From contig NZ_FNQZ01000001.1 of assembly GCF_900107545.1 (NCBI RefSeq), forward strand, positions 248,001 to 312,000: a DNA stretch of 64,000 nt, in the 5' to 3' direction. Of this stretch, positions 25,919-37,037 are shown piece by piece. The stretch comes from Pseudobutyrivibrio sp. ACV-2. Lineage in GTDB: Bacteria > Bacillota > Clostridia > Lachnospirales > Lachnospiraceae. How positions within the stretch are numbered: the first letter of the stretch is position 1; the number at the start of each line of letters is the position of its first letter. Position numbers and translations under genes: made by a program. A model generated the notes under the pieces. That model was not told the origin of the DNA. It saw nothing but the letters and a program-made list of their open reading frames with translations, and did no database searches.

Positions 25919-26788
25919 CTATATATCAAATAGTTTCTTGGTTACTGTACAGGCTAAAGCACCTGGTCCTATGTGACAAGAAACTGATAATGATAACGGA
26001 TCTATCCAAATCTCCTTACCAGGGAATTCTTGAAGCAGCTCTTCTCTAAACTTTTCAGCCGCCTCCTGATTCTGAGTATGGGCAATAGAAATAACTACAT
26101 CGTCTAAATTGTCAGTATGAAGTACATTTTTCATGTCCTTTTTTAATGCTTCTATCATGGTCTGCTTTGCAGCCTTCATGGTGCGAGCCATGCTATATTT
26201 ATCAAGCTTTTCACCATAGATAGAAAGAACAGGCTTAATTTTAAGCAGTGAGCCAATGGCTGCTACTGCAGGTGTAAGTCTTCCACCCTTTTTTAAATAT
26301 TCTAAAGTATCTACTGTAATGTAGATTGTAGATAATGATTTAACTTCCATAAGTGCATCATGGATTTCTTTTGCACTTTTACCTTCATCAGCCATTTTTT
26401 TAGCCTCTAAAGCTGAAAGCTTTTGAGTAACTGAAATACGCTGATTGTCAACTACAACTACTCTGCCATCATAATCTTCAGAAAGCATCTGTGCCGTAGC
26501 ACAAGATGAAGAAAGTCCTGACGACATAGGAATGTAAACTAATTCATCGTAGTCCTTAAGTATTTTATCCCATGTATCCATAAGATTTCCTGTGATAGGC
26601 ATTGATGTGGTAATCTCGCCTCCCTGAGTGAGTTTTTCATAAAACTCCTCCTGAGAAAGGTCTATATCCTCATAATATAACTGTCCATCAATATAAAAAG
26701 GCATTGGCTCAACAAAGATACCTAATTGCTTAGATTCCTCTTGAGTAATGCCGCTATTACTATCTGTAAGTATTGCTACTTTGCTCAT
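25919..26788 (-). CDS. DegV family fatty-acid-binding protein
   Basis: A 289-residue DegV/FakB-type protein: LTDSNSGI at the N-terminus, PMSSGLSSS in the middle and YLKKGGRL in the lid region are the conserved lipid-head contacts. Such proteins hold a fatty acid for phosphorylation by FakA, which is not in this window. Start at ATG 26788 (MSKVAILTDS) with GAGGTG upstream; the longer frame has no support. Confidence 0.94.
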   Translation of the reverse strand: MSKVAILTDSNSGITQEESKQLGIFVEPMPFYIDGQLYYEDIDLSQEEFYEKLTQGGEITTSMPITGNLMDTWDKILKDYDELVYIPMSSGLSSSCATAQMLSEDYDGRVVVVDNQRISVTQKLSALEAKKMADEGKSAKEIHDALMEVKSLSTIYITVDTLEYLKKGGRLTPAVAAIGSLLKIKPVLSIYGEKLDKYSMARTMKAAKQTMIEALKKDMKNVLHTDNLDDVVISIAHTQNQEAAEKFREELLQEFPGKEIWIDPLSLSVSCHIGPGALACTVTKKLFDI

Positions 26789-26943
26789 AAAATTCACCTC
26801 AAATTTAATAAAAACACCGGTGATTATTTTAACATAAGTGAAAGGCAATTAAAACAAAAATTAGCAATTAAAAAATAAAGATTACGTACTTTTGGTATTT
26901 ATAAATACACATCATCAGTACCATGTCAGGCCAAACTAAAATA

Positions 26944-26977
26944 AAAAAGCTTCCGGTAATAGATTTAAACCGGAAGC
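26944..26977 (-). terminator. Intrinsic terminator of groES-groEL
   Basis: A perfect 9- to 10-bp stem (26949-26957 with 26969-26977) followed on the minus strand by TTTTTT, 25 bases past the groEL stop. Confidence 0.85.
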
Positions 26978-27002
26978 AATTTTCATGATTTCAAATTATA
27001 TT

Positions 27003-28643
<1,641 letters not shown>

Positions 28644-28659
28644 CTACCTCTCTTCTAAA

Positions 28660-28944
28660 TTATTCTACAATAGCTAAGATGTCATTCTGACGAACGATGA
28701 TGTATTCCTCACCATCAAGCTTTACATCTGTACCTGCATACTTTGAATATATAACCTTCTGGCCTTCCTTAACCTGCATTGTGATTTCTTTACCATCTAC
28801 AACTCCGCCAGGACCAACAGCAATTACAAGTGCCTCCTGTGGCTTTTCCTGTGCAGCTGTTGCAAGAATAATACCAGACTTTGTAGTCTCCTCTGCTTCG
28901 CACTGCTTTAATACAACACGATCTGTTAATGGAACTAATTTCAT
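28660..28944 (-). CDS. groES: Co-chaperonin GroES
   Basis: A 94-residue Hsp10, the lid of the GroEL chamber, with the mobile loop EETTKSGIILA and the GPGGVVDGKEI and KVIYSKYAGTDVK segments. AGGAGG precedes ATG. The CIRCE operator and promoter lie directly upstream. Confidence 0.99.
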   Translation of the reverse strand: MKLVPLTDRVVLKQCEAEETTKSGIILATAAQEKPQEALVIAVGPGGVVDGKEITMQVKEGQKVIYSKYAGTDVKLDGEEYIIVRQNDILAIVE

Positions 28945-28982
28945 TTTATATTACCTCCTAATTAAAATGTCTCTTTCATTTG

Positions 28983-29009
28983 TTAGCACTCTATATCTCT
29001 GAGTGCTAA
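28983..29009. promoter_or_regulatory. CIRCE operator (HrcA site)
   Basis: TTAGCACTC, nine bases, GAGTGCTAA: a perfect 9-9-9 CIRCE inverted repeat, 38 bases before groES and downstream of its promoter. The heat-shock repressor HrcA is expected to bind it; hrcA itself is not in this window. Confidence 0.98.
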
Positions 29010-29020
29010 CTACATGATGT

Positions 29021-29049
29021 ATAATAGAATTCTATATTAAAACTTTCAA
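29021..29049 (-). promoter_or_regulatory. Sigma-A promoter of groES-groEL
   Basis: Minus-strand TTGAAA (29044-29049), a 17-base spacer and TATTAT (29021-29026). The transcript would begin just at the CIRCE element. Confidence 0.8.
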
Positions 29050-29051
29050 GC

Positions 29052-29080
29052 AAAAAAGTATAGCAAAAGCTATACTTTTT
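29052..29080 (-). terminator. Intrinsic terminator of the parE-parC operon
   Basis: A perfect 12-bp stem (29053-29064 with 29069-29080), an AAAA loop and T-rich flanks on both strands. It lies 28 bases past the last gene of the parE-parC operon and directly abuts the groES promoter. Confidence 0.8.
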
Positions 29081-29107
29081 CTCGTTTTTTCTCTATTTTT
29101 CTCTATT

Positions 29108-30250
29108 TTACTCATTTTTTCTCATTGTTATACTTTTTGGCAGCTTAGAGACAATGGAATTCTTTAGGCTCTCGCCCCCCTCAGCAGCTAACGCTTTAAA
29201 TACATCTAAAACTAAGGCCTGATCATCTGCATCTAAATTCTGTATCTCTTTTGTAATTGAAGCAATCGACCTAACCTTTTTAGAGGTAATGTGTGACATT
29301 CTCGTGGCACCAGCAGATACAATTGATGCAAATAGCGCATCTCCAAAAGCTTTTCTAGTTTCATAATCATATTTCTTTGTCCATTTTTTAATAGTCTGAT
29401 CTATCAAAACTGCAGAAGGGGACAATTCATCTACTGAAACAAAATGATTTCGCTCTACCTGCCAACTAAACAAATCATGTTGATTTATTCCTTTAGCAGA
29501 ACTCAACACAATTTTTTTCTTAGCCTTTGTATACATAATCATTCCTATAATGGATTCATTTGGAACAATCTTATGTACCCTTTTTATTATTGACTTATAT
29601 TCTGCTGTCTTTATTACTTCCTGAATACATCCAGGACCATCGTTATTATAGATTGCAATAATATTGTCTTTTATATGTGGTTTGCAAAACGCAGAACCGT
29701 ACACTGCAAAATTACCGCCCTTTGAATGGCCACCCACTCTTATTAATTTCATGGTGCGGGCAAAATTTTTATTTAAATATTTAACAGCTTTAAGTTGACC
29801 ACCTGTCCCTTCTGAAAAGGATATATTAAAGTCTTCCTTCCAGCCAACCAAAGTATCATCAGTTCCTCGAAAGGCCACAAAAATAGTTCCATCGGTCAGA
29901 TAAAATGTACAGACAGCGAATTGACTTTGGTTTTCTGCATCTACTTCATTTACAAAGCCTGATAATTTTGTGCCTCCAAAACGCCGTGAGTGAGCCATTT
30001 TTTGCATCAAAAAAGGAGCAAGCTTAGTAAAAGTAGCCTTTGACCTAAGCTCCTCCTCTGAATATTTTGCAAAAAACAAATCACAAGCGTCCTCTATTGA
30101 AATTTTCTCCTTTAAGCCAGGACCTGGAACTATACCATCGAATGCTGCATACACGAGCTCGCATAATATTGCATTATCCACCTCATTAAATGGATCTAAG
30201 TCAAATGGTACATCTCCTCGCCAGGTTAAATAATCATCTAGATTAGCCAT
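29108..30250 (-). CDS. Mbeg1-like (DUF2974) alpha/beta-hydrolase
   Basis: A 380-residue lipase-like protein. The nucleophile elbow reads GHSKGG (in VGGHSKGGNFAVYG), with Lys after Ser, the form seen in the DUF2974/Mbeg1 group, and FVAFRGTDDTLVGWKEDF-type sequence before it. Family members are widespread in Lachnospiraceae; their substrate is unknown. ATG 30250 is preferred to the TTG six bases upstream because AGAGGA is seven bases away. Last gene of the parE-parC operon. The final codons run into a T-rich repeat. Confidence 0.85.
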   Translation of the reverse strand: MANLDDYLTWRGDVPFDLDPFNEVDNAILCELVYAAFDGIVPGPGLKEKISIEDACDLFFAKYSEEELRSKATFTKLAPFLMQKMAHSRRFGGTKLSGFVNEVDAENQSQFAVCTFYLTDGTIFVAFRGTDDTLVGWKEDFNISFSEGTGGQLKAVKYLNKNFARTMKLIRVGGHSKGGNFAVYGSAFCKPHIKDNIIAIYNNDGPGCIQEVIKTAEYKSIIKRVHKIVPNESIIGMIMYTKAKKKIVLSSAKGINQHDLFSWQVERNHFVSVDELSPSAVLIDQTIKKWTKKYDYETRKAFGDALFASIVSAGATRMSHITSKKVRSIASITKEIQNLDADDQALVLDVFKALAAEGGESLKNSIVSKLPKSITMRKNE

Positions 30251-30282
30251 TTTCAAGTCCTCTAATACAGTAATTTAATAAT

Positions 30283-31014
30283 TTAGTCCTCAAAAAGTGA
30301 TTCTGATGAAACCTCAGATATATTATTCTCAGGAATATTTACCTCAGGCTCATCCTCAAAAATGGAATCATCCTCAGCCTTTTTAGCTGTAACTGGAGCC
30401 TCTTCCATATTTCTGTTGTAAATCTTTCTAGAGTCATTTTTGTGATCCTTAAGACCTATAGCCATAAGAATTAGGGAAAATAGAGAAAGCGCTCCAATAG
30501 CAATTAAATAAGTACATGCATAAATATCACCACTAAAGAACTGAATAGGAGTGATGATAAAGAAAATACTAAATCCAATAGCTGCAAGCCCAAATAAAAG
30601 GCTTATAAACCAGGTGCCTCGCTGAATATGAAATAAAGCAAAGGACTGCTGAAGCATTACTGAGCCAAGCACTATTCCTATTAAGCATACAAGTGCATCT
30701 ATAAATGTAGAAATACTATTTGCCTTGAAAATAAATAGAGCGCCTATGATAACGAGTATTACACCCATGGTGAAGCCATAGTTGGATATTTTAATATACT
30801 CATGATTAAAGAAATATTTAATCATATACCAGGCACCAAAGATGATAAATAAAATACCAACACCTAATACAGAAAATGAATAAACCAGATTAGAAATAAA
30901 GCCTGCATCCAAAGTTAAAAGGCAAATACCAATGGCAAGATAAGCTAAAGAAGCAACAATATGAGCAACAAGTGCCACCTTTGAATCCTTAATTTCTTCG
31001 TAGTTCTTAGTCAT
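30283..31014 (-). CDS. DUF308/HdeD-like six-helix membrane protein
   Basis: A 243-residue integral membrane protein with six hydrophobic helices (about 13-185) and a charged, acidic cytosolic tail of about 50 residues. The repeated helix-pair pattern and short loops fit the DUF308/HdeD family, linked in enterics to acid resistance but functionally unknown in Firmicutes. It starts ten bases after the CPBP protease gene. Confidence 0.75.
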   Translation of the reverse strand: MTKNYEEIKDSKVALVAHIVASLAYLAIGICLLTLDAGFISNLVYSFSVLGVGILFIIFGAWYMIKYFFNHEYIKISNYGFTMGVILVIIGALFIFKANSISTFIDALVCLIGIVLGSVMLQQSFALFHIQRGTWFISLLFGLAAIGFSIFFIITPIQFFSGDIYACTYLIAIGALSLFSLILMAIGLKDHKNDSRKIYNRNMEEAPVTAKKAEDDSIFEDEPEVNIPENNISEVSSESLFED

Positions 31015-31024
31015 ATTTTTCCTC

Positions 31025-31660
31025 CTAAAGTATCACTATAAGATTAAGCAGCCCATGAGCTAGCATGCATAGTGATAATCTTTTAGTTTTAATGTACATA
31101 ACCCCTAGGGCTATGCCTACTATTACTGCATATAAGAATTGTACTATATTACCATGAAGAATACCAAAAAAAATTGATGATAAAAGGACAGAAACCACAG
31201 GTCCGTACCATAAACAAAGCTGTCCTAAAACAATTCCTCTCATCATAAGCTCTTCGATTATAGGAGCAGCAATGGCATGACATAAAATCTTCAATAATAA
31301 GGTGCCATCGCTTAGAGTGCTGCTTGCTCTCCTAAACCCATCTGAATAAGAAATAATTCCACTCTTGGTGATGATTACATTAAACATAATCCCAACACAA
31401 ACAACAACCGCCACATATATAAAATACATGGCCAGCTGTTTTTTATCTGTGATTGGTTCAGGAATCAGTTTTGGAACAGTTCGATAAATAGCTATTAATG
31501 GGATAATTGTGATTGCAGCAGCTATCAAAAAACAGGTAGCACTACTATATTTATCACCATAATAATAAATCAATAAACCTGCTCCAAGCTGATACAACAC
31601 AAAATATACCACCATTGGATAAAGGATTTGAAATATCCTGTTAAACTTAATTTGTCTCAA
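31025..31660 (-). CDS. CPBP-family intramembrane metalloprotease
   Basis: A 211-residue membrane protein with about six helices carrying the CPBP (Abi) motifs EELMMRG (EExxxR) and FFGILHG (FxxxH), the likely zinc site of this glutamic/metallo intramembrane protease family. Members process prenylated peptides or confer bacteriocin immunity; the role here is unknown. The frame opens at TTG 31660, overlapping the HAD gene by 14 bases, and has no strong ribosome site, so the start is uncertain. Confidence 0.85.
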   Translation of the reverse strand: MRQIKFNRIFQILYPMVVYFVLYQLGAGLLIYYYGDKYSSATCFLIAAAITIIPLIAIYRTVPKLIPEPITDKKQLAMYFIYVAVVVCVGIMFNVIITKSGIISYSDGFRRASSTLSDGTLLLKILCHAIAAPIIEELMMRGIVLGQLCLWYGPVVSVLLSSIFFGILHGNIVQFLYAVIVGIALGVMYIKTKRLSLCMLAHGLLNLIVIL

Positions 31661-32300
31661 TGTAGTCTAAAACCTCGTCTGGATAATCAAAAATAACTGA
31701 TGCTGAATGCTCTGTTAATTCATCCCTTGTACCTGAACCCCAGGTAATGCCGATGCAGTCAATGCCCACTGTATTTGCTCCAATACAGTCAAATTTGGTA
31801 TCTCCAATCAAAACTGTCTCCTCTTTTTTATGCCAAGGAGCTCTTTTGAAGCATAATTCTAAAACCTGCGCTTTAGTATCTATTTTCGCATCTAATGTAG
31901 CACCACAAATTTCAGTGAAATATTTATCTATACCAAGATGCTCAAGTATTTTTCTTGCAGTGGGTTCAGGCTTTGAAGTACACACAAAAAGGCAGTAGCC
32001 CCTTTTAACTAAAGCATTAAGCAACCCTTCCACACCTTCAAATACCTCTGCTTCAAGACAGCCATTCTCCTTGTCGTAAAATTCGCGATATCTTGAAACT
32101 GCAGCATGAAAATCTTCATCTTTGATATGAAGATAATTAGGAAATGAATGGGTAAATGGAGGTCCGACACATTTCCTTAAGGTTTCATACTCTGGAACTT
32201 CATAACCAAACTCTATGAGTGTGCGTTTAATGCAGGTGATAATACTGGGAGCAGAATCAATAAGTGTTCCATCTAAATCAAAATAAACATTTTTTATCAT
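31647..32300 (-). CDS. HAD hydrolase, phosphoglycolate-phosphatase-like
   Basis: A 217-residue HAD phosphatase with nucleophile motif FDLDGTLIDS (Asp8, Asp10), motif II CTSKP, the conserved Lys and motif IV LIGDTKFDCIGA. An alpha-helical cap sits at about 15-80. Gph/PpaX-like proteins dephosphorylate small molecules; the substrate is undetermined. Its ATG overlaps the parC stop (ATGA), so it is translationally coupled. Confidence 0.9.
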   Translation of the reverse strand: MIKNVYFDLDGTLIDSAPSIITCIKRTLIEFGYEVPEYETLRKCVGPPFTHSFPNYLHIKDEDFHAAVSRYREFYDKENGCLEAEVFEGVEGLLNALVKRGYCLFVCTSKPEPTARKILEHLGIDKYFTEICGATLDAKIDTKAQVLELCFKRAPWHKKEETVLIGDTKFDCIGANTVGIDCIGITWGSGTRDELTEHSASVIFDYPDEVLDYIETN

Positions 32301-34537
32301 TTCTTAACTCCCTTTGTATCGCGGGCGCCCACATGAAGTCTGTTTATTGCAACAGTTTTATCCTTAACCTTCACATCCATAGTTTCACCCTCGGCCAAAA
32401 CATAGATATTGGTAAGTACATCGCCCTTTGCAAGTTTGATTCCACGTACACCTACTGCAGTCTTCTTTTTCTCTGGAATGGTGCTTCCTTCAATTCTTAA
32501 GAACATATCCTTTTCTGACTGCATAATTACTGTATCATCAGGATTTAATATTTTAACGCATATAACCTCATCGTCATCATTAAGCTTTGTGGCAGCAATG
32601 AGCTTTCTTGATACATCAAATTCCGCACCATCTACCACCTTAAGCATACCCTGCTTTGTTCCAAAGAGTAGCTTCTGTTTAATAATATGTTCCATAGAAT
32701 CAGCAAGAATAAGATTTTCTTTTGTAAGGTCAATTTTTGAGCCCTTTTCAGCTGTGTCGATAGGCTGACCCTTATCTCTAAATTTACCAAATGGAAGACT
32801 TAAAACCTTTATAGTATGCATGTCACCTTTTTCGGTAAATAAGCATATTTTATCCGTGTTTTTACAAAATACGATCTTCTTTGATTCTGCTTCTGCCGCC
32901 TCTTTGTTACGTTCGTAAGTAGGCATATCTATGACACGTGCATAAGCAAATCTATCAATAAGAACTGCAACGTCGATTACTTCGATTGGCTTTTCTTCTA
33001 CTACAGCTTCCTCTACATTGTCGATTACAGTACGGCGCTCTCTTGCGTATTCCTTCTTGATTGACTGAAGGTCTTTGATTATAACCTTTGCCATTTCAGC
33101 GCGTGAGCCAAGGATTTTAGTATATTTTGCAATCTTATCAAGAGTCTCCTGATATTCGCCCTTTAAAGCCTCAATCTCTAAACCAATCAGACGATGTAAG
33201 CGCATGTCAAGAATAGCCTGAGCCTGTCTGTCAGTAAAATGAAGCTTTTTGGCATCCTTTTCTGATTTAGCAGATTTAAACTTGATTCCTTCAGTAATGC
33301 CCTCTACAAGGCAAGCCTTGGCCTGCTTTACATCCTTTGAGCCTCTAAGTATTTCGATAATTAAATCAATTACATCGCAGGCCTTAATTAAACCTTCCTG
33401 GATTTCCTTTTTATCTTCTTCTTTTCCTAAAAGATGTGTGTATTTTCTAGTGCAAAGCTCATATTGGAACTGAACATGATGTCTGATGATTGGAACAATA
33501 CCTAAAGTCTCAGGCTTTCCATCAGCTACAGCAAGCATATTTACACCAAAGGTATCCTCAAGACGGGTCTTTTTGTAGAGCAAGTTAAGGACATTCTGAG
33601 CATCTGCGCCCTTTCTTAGCTCTATAACTATTCTCATCTGTTCGCCCTTTGACTGATTAGAAATATCAGTGATATCGTTAGTTTTTTTAGACTCAACAAG
33701 AGAATAGATATCATTGAGGAATTTACCGATATTTGCACCAATCATCGGATAAGGAATTTCTGTAATTACTATTTGTTCCTTACCACCTTTAATCTTTTCA
33801 ATTTCGGCCTTACCACGAATTTTGATTTTGCCTACACCAGTAGAATATATTTCAAGCAAATCATCCTTGTTTGTTACGATTCCACCTGTTGGAAAATCAG
33901 GACCAGGGATGATATTTAACATCTGCACCGTGTTAATGTCCGGATCCTTCATGTAGGCTATAACTCCATCAATGACTTCCCCTAAATTATGCTGAGGAAT
34001 TGATGTAACCATACCTACGGCAATACCATCTGAACCATTAATTAGAATGTTTGGCACGCGAACCGGAAGAACCTCTGGCTCTTTTTCAGTCTCATCATAG
34101 TTTGGTACAAAATCTACTACGTTTTTATCAAGGTCTCCAAGATAAACCTCCTGGGCAACCTTTGCTAAACGAGCCTCTGTGTATCGCATAGCAGCGGCTC
34201 CATCACCCTCGATAGAACCAAAATTACCATGACCATCTACAAGTGGAAGACTCTTTTTGAAGTCCTGGCTCATTACAACCAGGGATTCATAGATTGAACT
34301 ATCACCATGTGGATGATATTTACCCATTGTATCACCTACAATACGGGCACTCTTTTTATATGGTTTATTATAATCTACCTTCAGCTCATACATATCGTAT
34401 AGAGTACGACGCTGTACTGGCTTAAGACCATCTCTTACATCTGGAACCGCACGAGCAAGGATAACAGACATAGAATAGTCTATGAAGGATTTCTGCATTA
34501 TCTCAGAATATTCTGTTCTAATTATTTCTTGGGACAT
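32297..34537 (-). CDS. parC: Type IIA topoisomerase subunit A (ParC-like)
   Basis: A 746-residue DNA cleavage/rejoining subunit. The catalytic Tyr119 is in AAMRYTE, and the quinolone-determining region HPHGDSSIYE carries the usual Ser80. The C-terminal half has beta-propeller-like blades but no GyrA box (QRRGGKG), which favours topoisomerase IV (decatenation) over gyrase. It follows parE by 15 bases. Gyrase subunits would be expected elsewhere on the chromosome, so the symbol is an inference. Confidence 0.88.
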   Translation of the reverse strand: MSQEIIRTEYSEIMQKSFIDYSMSVILARAVPDVRDGLKPVQRRTLYDMYELKVDYNKPYKKSARIVGDTMGKYHPHGDSSIYESLVVMSQDFKKSLPLVDGHGNFGSIEGDGAAAMRYTEARLAKVAQEVYLGDLDKNVVDFVPNYDETEKEPEVLPVRVPNILINGSDGIAVGMVTSIPQHNLGEVIDGVIAYMKDPDINTVQMLNIIPGPDFPTGGIVTNKDDLLEIYSTGVGKIKIRGKAEIEKIKGGKEQIVITEIPYPMIGANIGKFLNDIYSLVESKKTNDITDISNQSKGEQMRIVIELRKGADAQNVLNLLYKKTRLEDTFGVNMLAVADGKPETLGIVPIIRHHVQFQYELCTRKYTHLLGKEEDKKEIQEGLIKACDVIDLIIEILRGSKDVKQAKACLVEGITEGIKFKSAKSEKDAKKLHFTDRQAQAILDMRLHRLIGLEIEALKGEYQETLDKIAKYTKILGSRAEMAKVIIKDLQSIKKEYARERRTVIDNVEEAVVEEKPIEVIDVAVLIDRFAYARVIDMPTYERNKEAAEAESKKIVFCKNTDKICLFTEKGDMHTIKVLSLPFGKFRDKGQPIDTAEKGSKIDLTKENLILADSMEHIIKQKLLFGTKQGMLKVVDGAEFDVSRKLIAATKLNDDDEVICVKILNPDDTVIMQSEKDMFLRIEGSTIPEKKKTAVGVRGIKLAKGDVLTNIYVLAEGETMDVKVKDKTVAINRLHVGARDTKGVKK

Positions 34538-34552
34538 TTATTTCAACCTTTC

Positions 34553-36478
34553 CTACGCATCAATCTCTGCTTCTTTAGCATGCTTGTAAATGAATTCTTT
34601 TCTTGGGGCAACATCAGAACCCATCAAAAGCTCTGTCACTTCTGATGCCATAAGGGCATCTTCAATCTCAACGAGCTTCAACTTTCTTCTTTCTGGATCG
34701 AGTGTTGTCTCCCAAAGCTGTTCGGCATCCATTTCACCAAGACCCTTGTATCGCTGAAGTGTAAAGGTCTTTCCATTCATCTTCTTGCGATATTTATCCA
34801 AAGCAACATCATCATACAAATATTCCTCTTCACCCTTTGTAGGAATAGCCTTATATAAAGGAGGCATTGCTATATAAACATGACCTTCACGGATTAATTC
34901 TGGCATAAATCTGTAGAAGAATGTCAGAAGTAATGTACTGATATGTGCACCATCAACGTCGGCATCGGCCATAATAACGATTTTATCGTAACGAAGCTTC
35001 GCAATATCAAAATCGTTACCATATCCCTCTGAAAAACCGCAGCCAAAAGCATTGATAAGTGTTTTAATTTCCGCATTTGCAAGGACTTTGTCCATAGATG
35101 CCTTTTCAACATTAAGGATTTTTCCTCGAATAGGCATAATAGCCTGGTACATTCTATTACGGGCCTTTTTAGCAGAACCACCAGCGGAATCTCCCTCTAC
35201 GATAAAGATTTCGCACTTGCTTGAATCTCTTGACTCACAGTTGGCAAGCTTTCCATTTTGATCAAAGGAGAATTTTTGCTTTGTAAGAAGATTTGTCTTA
35301 GCTTTTTCCTCTGATTTTCTGATTTTTGCACTCTTTTCAGCGCATGAAATAATAGCCTTAAGAGTGTCTAAGTTTCTGTCGAAGTAAAGGACAAATTCAT
35401 CCTGACAAACCTTCTGTGTAGCCTTTGAAGCATCTGGATTATCAAGCTTTGTCTTTGTCTGACCTTCAAAACGTGGATCTGGATGCTTAATGCTGACGAT
35501 GGCAGTAATTCCATTTCTAACATCTGCTCCAGTGAAGTTGGCATCTTTGTCCTTTAAAATGCCAAGTTCTCTGGCATAGTTATTGATAACTGTAGTAAGG
35601 ACAGTCTTAAAGCCTGTAATGTGAGTTCCACCTTCAGAGTTGTAAATATTGTTACAGAATCCGAGGATATTTTCCTTGAACTCATTACAATATTGGAATG
35701 CAACCTCAAGCTCCACATCATCACTTTTACCACTGAAATAAACTACATCGTGAAGAGTTTCTGCAGACTTGTTGATTTCTTTAACAAAGCCCTTTATACC
35801 TTCAGGCTCATGATAAGTCTTGTACTCTGGTTCTTCACCACGTAAATCAGCATAGTTTATTGTAAGACCTGGGTTCAAATAGGCAGTTTCGTGAAGACGA
35901 GACTTAACCTCATCTTCTTTGAAATAGGTCTTTTCAAATATTTCTGGATCAGGAAGGAAATTAATCTTTGTTCCATGCTTGTTTGTTTTAGAAATCTTTG
36001 GAAGCAGTCCATCAACAAGTTCTTCGGTTGGGACACCACGCTCATATCTGTCGTGATGAACATAACCCTCTCTTGAAATATCTACCACCATATATTCAGA
36101 TAAAGCATTTACAACAGATGAACCTACACCATGTAGACCACCTGATGTTTTATAAACGCTGTCATCAAACTTACCACCTGCGTGAAGTGTTGAAAATACA
36201 AGACGTGCAGCAGGAACACCCTTTGCATGCATTCCTACAGGAATACCACGTCCATTATCTTCAACAGTACAGCTGCCGTCTTTTTCCAATGTAACATAGA
36301 TAGTGTCACATTCTCCGGCTAAGTGCTCATCAACTGAGTTGTCTACGATTTCATATATCAGATGGTTCAAACCCTTGCGAGAGGTAGAACCAATATACAT
36401 TCCCGGACGTTTTCTTACCGCCTCAAGTCCCTCTAAAACAGCAATGCTGCTTGCATCATAGGTAACCTTATTTGCCAT
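34553..36478 (-). CDS. parE: Type IIA topoisomerase subunit B (ParE-like)
   Basis: A 641-residue ATPase subunit: GHKL fold (EIVDNSVDE, EDNGRGIPVG, GGLHGVGSSVVNALS), transducer and TOPRIM domain with EGDSAGGSAK and DADVDGAH. Dimerisation on ATP drives strand passage with the ParC-like partner. It is the first gene of a six-gene operon ending at about 29108. ParE instead of GyrB is inferred from the partner lacking a GyrA box and from the operon being away from dnaA/recF-type genes. Confidence 0.88.
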   Translation of the reverse strand: MANKVTYDASSIAVLEGLEAVRKRPGMYIGSTSRKGLNHLIYEIVDNSVDEHLAGECDTIYVTLEKDGSCTVEDNGRGIPVGMHAKGVPAARLVFSTLHAGGKFDDSVYKTSGGLHGVGSSVVNALSEYMVVDISREGYVHHDRYERGVPTEELVDGLLPKISKTNKHGTKINFLPDPEIFEKTYFKEDEVKSRLHETAYLNPGLTINYADLRGEEPEYKTYHEPEGIKGFVKEINKSAETLHDVVYFSGKSDDVELEVAFQYCNEFKENILGFCNNIYNSEGGTHITGFKTVLTTVINNYARELGILKDKDANFTGADVRNGITAIVSIKHPDPRFEGQTKTKLDNPDASKATQKVCQDEFVLYFDRNLDTLKAIISCAEKSAKIRKSEEKAKTNLLTKQKFSFDQNGKLANCESRDSSKCEIFIVEGDSAGGSAKKARNRMYQAIMPIRGKILNVEKASMDKVLANAEIKTLINAFGCGFSEGYGNDFDIAKLRYDKIVIMADADVDGAHISTLLLTFFYRFMPELIREGHVYIAMPPLYKAIPTKGEEEYLYDDVALDKYRKKMNGKTFTLQRYKGLGEMDAEQLWETTLDPERRKLKLVEIEDALMASEVTELLMGSDVAPRKEFIYKHAKEAEIDA

Positions 36479-36542
36479 AATTATTACTCTCTTTCAAAAA
36501 TTTAAGCCGCCACAATTGCAGCAGTATATAAAAAGCACTAAA

Positions 36543-36565
36543 GGCGTCTGGAAAAACCAGGCGCC
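36543..36565 (-). terminator. Hairpin after dut
   Basis: A 9-position GC-rich stem with one mismatch (36543-36551 with 36557-36565) 13 bases past the dut stop. The trailing T run is short (CTTTAG). Confidence 0.55.
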
Positions 36566-36577
36566 AAAATTTGTTAT

Positions 36578-37015
36578 TTAGTGTTTGCCAGTGGAACCAA
36601 ATCCGCCCTCTCCGCGAGCGGTATCTGAAAGTTCAGAAACCTCAGAGAATTCTACAGACAGGAAAGGTACAACCACAAGCTGTGCTATCTTTTCAGCTGG
36701 TGTAACTATTCTTTCGACCTCTCCATCATTGTGAAGTGCTACTTTAACTTCTCCCCTGTAATCTGAATCAACTACACCGACACAATTTGCCGGTCTAAGA
36801 CCTTCCTTTGCAGAAAGTCCTGAGCGAGCGAACACGCCGCCAAAATAACCTACTGGAATCTCCATTGCAAGGCCTGTGCCAATCATTTTTGTTTCATGTG
36901 GCATGATTTTTACTTCTTCTGTGATATCGGCAAACAAATCATAGCCGGCAGCGTACTCTGAACCACGTTCAGGAAGCTTCGCAGAATCAGAAAGCTTTGT
37001 AATATTGATATTCAT
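36578..37015 (-). CDS. dut: dUTP diphosphatase
   Basis: A 145-residue trimeric dUTPase splitting dUTP to dUMP and PPi. All five motifs are visible: AAGYDLFAD, RSGLSAKEG, NCVGVVDSDYRGEV, AEKIAQLVV, and the glycine-rich C-terminal RGEGGFGSTG that closes on the nucleotide. It lies 22 bases behind nrdG, tying dUTP removal to anaerobic dNTP supply. Confidence 0.98.
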   Translation of the reverse strand: MNINITKLSDSAKLPERGSEYAAGYDLFADITEEVKIMPHETKMIGTGLAMEIPVGYFGGVFARSGLSAKEGLRPANCVGVVDSDYRGEVKVALHNDGEVERIVTPAEKIAQLVVVPFLSVEFSEVSELSDTARGEGGFGSTGKH

Positions 37016-37037
37016 ATTTATAAATAATCTCCCTTAA

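Noticed and set aside
29077-29125. T-rich TTTTTCTC-like tandem pattern after the DUF2974 gene
   Set aside because: Irregular low-complexity sequence partly made by the gene's last codons and its terminator; units differ and no array structure exists.
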